DNA from: CAURMH01 sp963525745
GTDB lineage: Bacteria; Pseudomonadota; Gammaproteobacteria; Enterobacterales; Pasteurellaceae
NCBI GenBank assembly: GCA_963525745.1
Contig: CAURMH010000001.1
Span: 6,379-70,378, forward strand
Length of the DNA: 64,000 bases
Direction: 5' to 3'
The notes beneath the pieces were generated by a model. That model ran no database searches. It was not told where the DNA came from and saw nothing but the letters and a program-made list of their open reading frames with translations. The translations under genes and the position numbers were made by a program. Below, piece after piece: positions 60,409 to 64,000 of the stretch (position 1 is the stretch's first letter; each line of letters starts with the position of its first letter).

Positions 60409-62265
60409 TTATAAACTAAATGTGTCTTTATCACGTAAAAAATGGGCGTCGCCTTTACGCCGCAAAAAACCGCTACGATCAAAAAATTCAATTAATTGCA
60501 CGGTGAGTTTACGCCCGAAGCCTAACATATCGCGGATTTCATTAACCGAAACTTTGCCGCTCCGCTCCGCCCGCTCTCCGATTAGACGAGCATAAGTGTA
60601 AATTTGTTCCGTCAGAAAAAAGCGATCTTTAACAATAGGGGTTAGATAACCCAATTTGCCGGCTTTATACATGAAATTACGCATATCACGTTCATCCCAT
60701 TTTAGTAAATTCGCCACATCCCGCACCCAAAGCGCCTGTCCGTTTGCTTGTTCAAACTGATTGAGAACGTTTTGCCACAATATTTGTTCTTCTGTGGAAA
60801 ACTGAATTTTATGTTCCGGCAAATGAAACCATCCGCGTGTTTGCTGAATCTCGCCGCGAGCCAACAATTCGTCCATAAAGTGATAGATTAAATTTTCCGG
60901 CTGATTTAATGCGACGATACGATAAAGTCGCGCTTTAGAAACGCCGATTTGGTCGTCATGCTGCTTATGATAAAGGGAAAGTGCGGTCAATATTTGATGA
61001 GATTTTTCGCGTTGATAATCCGGGTGAAAACACCATTGCTGATAACGAATATTGCCCGATTGAAGCAACATTTGCGTCAATTGCGCTTCGGTTAACTGCG
61101 CAATCCACATTAACCGCTCAATGGATTCGGCGCCCTGCTGTAAATATAGATTAATACGCTCCGCGGTCGTTTGCGCATGTTGCAAATGGGTCAGAAAGGC
61201 TAAACGCGCATCGGTTCGTTTATAACGATTAGGCGAATCAATTTCCAATACCGTCGCGCCACCGATCAAAATTTTTGCATCCCCCGAACGTAAAATAAGC
61301 CGATCGGCATAGGTTAAAAACAATGGCTCGGCGAGAACTAATTCCGCAGTAACCGGTTGATTCCGAATCGCCGAATTTTCTGTCAATAAAGTCAGTCTTC
61401 CCGTCGTACGACTTGCCGCATGATAAAGATGAACAGGCTGGCTTTTGTTCAACGCGACCGTCGGCTCAACTAACACCGTAATACGATTCGTCGGTGCTAT
61501 CGACGACGCAGAAAGCAGCCAATCGCCGCGTTGAATGGCGGTACGGTCAATATCAATATTGATATTCAGCGCCAAGCGTTGCCCGGCCAGCCCCGTTAAT
61601 GCCGGCGTATTCTGGGCATGGATATTTTTTATACGAACTTTTTGACCGGAAGAAAGAAAAATTTCATCATCAATTGCCACCTTGCCCGAAAAAGCCGTTC
61701 CGGTTACTACCGTCCCTACGCCTTTTACCGTAAAAACGCGATCGATGGCATAGCGAAACGGTCTGTTCTGTTCCGCCAAATTAGGCAATGCGTGCAAATA
61801 ATCCCGTAATGCGGTAATTCCTTGGCCGGTGTGGGCAGAAGTAATAAAATAAGGCGCATCCTTTAAACAAGGAATTTGACTCAATTCGGCTTGAAGCCGT
61901 TCGATTTGCTCTTCCGTCGTGCGATCGGCTTTGGTGATAACCACAATAATTCGCTTTAAATGAAGCAATTGTAAAATCGCCATATGTTCTTTCGTTTGTG
62001 CACGAATTCCTTCATCCGCCGCCACAATCAGCATCGCATAATGAATACCGCCAAGCCCGGCCAACATATTCGGTAAAAATTTCTCATGTCCCGGTACATC
62101 AATAAAACCCAGAACTTTATCGTCAAAAGGTAAATAAGCATAACCGAGATCGATTGTCATACCGCGTTTTTTTTCTTCCGGCAAATGCGCCGTATTTTTG
62201 CCGGTTAAAGCCTCTAAAAGGGCAGTCTTACCATGATCAACATGGCCTGAAGTCACAATAATCAT
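60409..62265 (-). CDS. selB: Selenocysteine-specific elongation factor SelB
   Basis: SelB delivers selenocysteyl-tRNA to UGA codons marked by a SECIS hairpin. From ATG 62265 the protein has 618 residues: a GTPase domain ([35 protein letters not shown]) and C-terminal winged-helix domains for SECIS RNA (about 380-618). The ATG overlaps the selA stop (ATGA), so translation is coupled. A longer frame to 62292 lies inside selA and is unlikely. Confidence 0.97.
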   Translation of the reverse strand: MIIVTSGHVDHGKTALLEALTGKNTAHLPEEKKRGMTIDLGYAYLPFDDKVLGFIDVPGHEKFLPNMLAGLGGIHYAMLIVAADEGIRAQTKEHMAILQLLHLKRIIVVITKADRTTEEQIERLQAELSQIPCLKDAPYFITSAHTGQGITALRDYLHALPNLAEQNRPFRYAIDRVFTVKGVGTVVTGTAFSGKVAIDDEIFLSSGQKVRIKNIHAQNTPALTGLAGQRLALNINIDIDRTAIQRGDWLLSASSIAPTNRITVLVEPTVALNKSQPVHLYHAASRTTGRLTLLTENSAIRNQPVTAELVLAEPLFLTYADRLILRSGDAKILIGGATVLEIDSPNRYKRTDARLAFLTHLQHAQTTAERINLYLQQGAESIERLMWIAQLTEAQLTQMLLQSGNIRYQQWCFHPDYQREKSHQILTALSLYHKQHDDQIGVSKARLYRIVALNQPENLIYHFMDELLARGEIQQTRGWFHLPEHKIQFSTEEQILWQNVLNQFEQANGQALWVRDVANLLKWDERDMRNFMYKAGKLGYLTPIVKDRFFLTEQIYTYARLIGERAERSGKVSVNEIRDMLGFGRKLTVQLIEFFDRSGFLRRKGDAHFLRDKDTFSL

Positions 62266-63656
62266 AAGTTTTCCAGCGTATCCAATAAACATTCAAAATT
62301 CGCCACACTACGTAAATCCAGCCAAATTCTGTTTTTCTCAATTCGCCCGATAATTGGCTGTGGTAGGGATTTAAAACGTGATAAAAGTGCGGTTAGTTTT
62401 TCCTGTGTTTCACTCATAATGGTCACGGCGACGGAAGGAAGAACCGTCGAAGGCTGCGCTCCGCTGCCGATCTGCGCAAAACTTTCAGCAATAGCCAAAC
62501 GATAATCGCTCAGCCGAGATGCCAGCCTTGCTTTAAGTTCGCCGGCTTTGCGTTCAAGCTCCTCTACAGGCTGTGTTAATAAAGAGAATGTCGGTAATGT
62601 TTGCGTTAATTTTTCCGGTTGCAAATAGAGTCGCAATGTCGCCTCCAGACCAGCCAAACTTACTTTATCACAACGTAGTACACGTTTTAACGGATGAGCT
62701 TGTAAACGGTCAATCCACTCTTTTTTTCCGACAATAATTCCCGCTTGCACCCCGCCTAATAACTTATCGCCGGAAAAGGAAACTAAGTCAACACCTTGCG
62801 CCACTTTTTCTTGCACGGTAGGTTCATACGGCAACTGATATTGGCTTAAATCAATCAATGCACCACTGCCTAAATCAGTGATAATCGGAATATGATATTC
62901 GCTTCCCAGCCTAACCAGTTCCTGCTCAGTCACCGAATGGGTAAATCCGGAAATTTGATAATTACTGCAATGAACTTTCATCAAAAAAGCCGTATTCTCA
63001 TTAATGGCGTGACGATAATCCTGTAAGTGCGTACGATTCGTTGTTCCTACCTCAATCAATTGACAACCCGCTTGTTCCATAATATCGGGAATACGAAAAG
63101 CGCCACCAATTTCGATTAATTCGCCACGAGAAATAATCACTTCTTTATTTTTGGCAAAGGTCGCCAGCATCAATAAGACCGCCGCCGCATTATTATTCAC
63201 AATACAGGCCGCTTCGGCACCGGTTAAATGACTAAGTAAGGCGCTGATATGATTATCGCGGTGACTCCGCTTCCCTTCATCCAAATCATATTCCAGTGCG
63301 ACATTATATTTCATCGCATTAAGCGCCGCCTCCTGCGCCTTTTCCGCCCATAGCGCACGCCCCAAATTAGTGTGCAATACTGTTCCGGTTAAATTATGTA
63401 CCGATTTTATTTGAACCTGATTTTGAGCGTTTAATCGATAACGAAGGTAGGAAACCGTGTGACGATAATCAATAAAAAAGTGCGGTAGTTTTTCGTGATG
63501 TTTAATAAACTGACGGGCTTCCGATAAAAGCCGACGGAGTTCGGTGACAACAAAAGAATGACTAAATTCAGAAACAAGCAGCTCTCCTTCCGGCGTTTTT
63601 AAAAATTTATCAACGGAAGGCAATTGTTGAAAAAGTGCGGTCATTTTCTTACTCAT
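62262..63656 (-). CDS. selA: L-seryl-tRNA(Sec) selenium transferase SelA
   Basis: SelA converts serine to selenocysteine on tRNA-Sec using selenophosphate and PLP. The 464 residues include [14 protein letters not shown], the segment [17 protein letters not shown], and the PLP lysine K298 in [16 protein letters not shown]. It overlaps selB by four bases and is divergent from selC, which starts 60 bp away. selD, needed for selenophosphate, is not in this window. Confidence 0.97.
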   Translation of the reverse strand: MSKKMTALFQQLPSVDKFLKTPEGELLVSEFSHSFVVTELRRLLSEARQFIKHHEKLPHFFIDYRHTVSYLRYRLNAQNQVQIKSVHNLTGTVLHTNLGRALWAEKAQEAALNAMKYNVALEYDLDEGKRSHRDNHISALLSHLTGAEAACIVNNNAAAVLLMLATFAKNKEVIISRGELIEIGGAFRIPDIMEQAGCQLIEVGTTNRTHLQDYRHAINENTAFLMKVHCSNYQISGFTHSVTEQELVRLGSEYHIPIITDLGSGALIDLSQYQLPYEPTVQEKVAQGVDLVSFSGDKLLGGVQAGIIVGKKEWIDRLQAHPLKRVLRCDKVSLAGLEATLRLYLQPEKLTQTLPTFSLLTQPVEELERKAGELKARLASRLSDYRLAIAESFAQIGSGAQPSTVLPSVAVTIMSETQEKLTALLSRFKSLPQPIIGRIEKNRIWLDLRSVANFECLLDTLENL

Positions 63657-63668
63657 TTTAAAATCTCA

Positions 63669-63697
63669 TTGAATCGCCGAGTAATTTACGCTAAAAT
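63669..63697 (+). promoter_or_regulatory. Likely selC promoter
   Basis: TTGAAT (63669-63674) and TAAAAT (63692-63697) are 17 bp apart, placing the start near 63704, about 12 nt before the tRNA. It lies in the 59-bp gap shared divergently with selA. Confidence 0.6.
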
Positions 63698-63715
63698 ACC
63701 GCTGATTTCAACAAA

Positions 63716-63810
63716 GGAAGATCGTCGTTTCCGGTGAGGCGGCAGGATTTCAAATCCTGTTAAGGACGCCAGCGTTCTTGGGTGGGTTCGACTCCCACGA
63801 TCTTCCGCCA
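63716..63810 (+). tRNA. selC: tRNA-Sec (anticodon TCA)
   Basis: The 95-nt sequence begins GGAAGATC and ends GATCTTCCGCCA, giving the 8-bp acceptor stem unique to bacterial tRNA-Sec, with CCA encoded. The anticodon TCA is at 63750-63752 in GATTTCAAATC, a long variable arm follows (CGCCAGCGTTCTTG region), and the T-loop is GGTTCGACTCC. It closely matches E. coli selC. It reads selenocysteine UGA codons with SelB. Confidence 0.97.
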
Positions 63811-63892
63811 ATTCACCTAAATACGCATAAATTCTCTTTCTACAGTTATTGACTAAAAACAGCATAAGCCTCAACCGGATTTCTTATTTCCG

Positions 63893-63922
63893 ATAAAAAA
63901 GGCATACCCTACGGTATGCCTT
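63893..63922 (-). terminator. Intrinsic terminator of tuf
   Basis: GGCATACC and GGTATGCC form an 8-bp stem around CTAC, and on the minus strand the stem ends in six T residues, 26 bp after the tuf stop. It may also stop selC transcripts coming from the other side. Confidence 0.9.
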
Positions 63923-63947
63923 CTTCTTATATAATTTACAGGACTAA

Positions 63948-64000
63948 TTATTTAATAATTTTTGCAACCACGCCGGCGCCTACTGTACGGCCACCTTCAC
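63948..64000 (-). CDS. tuf: Elongation factor Tu, C-terminal fragment cut by window edge
   Basis: Only 17 codons are visible. The minus-strand translation reads EGGRTVGAGVVAKIIK and then TAA, the exact C-terminus of EF-Tu, which delivers aminoacyl-tRNA to the ribosome. Whether this is tufA or tufB cannot be told. The rest lies beyond the right edge. Confidence 0.93.
   Translation of the reverse strand, partial: EGGRTVGAGVVAKIIK

Noticed and set aside
63686..63874. Open frame of 62 codons on the minus strand
   Set aside because: It runs antisense through selC; its apparent motif is the complement of the tRNA.

Overview
The window comes from a gammaproteobacterium of the family Pasteurellaceae, in the group that uses the Haemophilus influenzae type of DNA uptake sequence. 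I counted by eye about 55 copies of the 9-mer AAGTGCGGT or its complement, both inside and between genes, and nearly every protein reads as a close relative of an H. influenzae or E. coli core protein. Base composition is moderate, richer in G+C than I would expect for H. influenzae, which would suit Aggregatibacter or Basfia-like genera, but I cannot fix the genus. There are no phages, insertion sequences, CRISPR arrays or rRNA genes. One tRNA gene (selC) is present, and a tuf gene is cut by the right edge.

Layout. 0-1.1 kb (minus): yceD-rpmF-plsX, with plsX cut by the left edge. 1.3-2.6 kb (plus): purA. 2.9-10.9 kb (minus): one long cell-wall and lipoate cluster, rsfS-rlmH-mrdA-rodA-rlpA-dacA-ybeD-lipB-lipA. 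11-12.8 kb (plus): fabD-fabG. 13-16.9 kb: menB, a small lipoprotein, a sodium/amino-acid symporter under a tandem glycine riboswitch, and grcA. 17-22.6 kb: ung, pssA, yfiF, trmN6, srmB. 22.7-25.9 kb: acpP, an AT-rich membrane acyltransferase carrying a heptanucleotide repeat, menC, aroQ. 26-32.1 kb (plus): accB-accC, yhdT-panF-prmA, dusB-fis. 32.3-40.2 kb: yggL, trmB, priA, ftsN, rluA, rapA. 40.4-44.5 kb: pnuC, metJ and a copper module (cueR, copZ, copA). 44.7-51 kb (minus): tig-clpP-clpX, secE-nusG-rplK-rplA, and kbp upstream of tig. 51.1-57 kb: glmU diverging from anmK-murQ, then ygfZ, yicC, greB. 57-64 kb: tex, then selA-selB plus a lipoprotein, divergent from selC, and the end of tuf.

Several gene sets work together. 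The mrdA/rodA/dacA/rlpA genes with ftsN, glmU and anmK-murQ cover peptidoglycan synthesis, trimming and recycling. The rpmF-plsX, fabD-fabG, acpP and accBC genes cover fatty-acid and phospholipid initiation, but they lie in four separate places instead of one cluster. The selA, selB and selC genes form a nearly complete selenocysteine insertion locus. The cueR-copZ-copA genes form a copper-efflux unit with a MerR-type promoter of 19-bp spacing.

The window is mainly conserved core genome and I did not find a clearly new multi-gene system. The most interesting signals are the acyltransferase with five CAAACAA repeats, which looks phase-variable because both alternative frames hit stops at once; a 133-bp three-way-junction-like palindromic element between fabG and menB, with a shorter relative after purA; a lipoprotein that appears to be in the selAB transcript; and a hairpin plus T-run between copZ and copA. 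Gene identities rest on reading the translations and recalled family motifs; no search was run.
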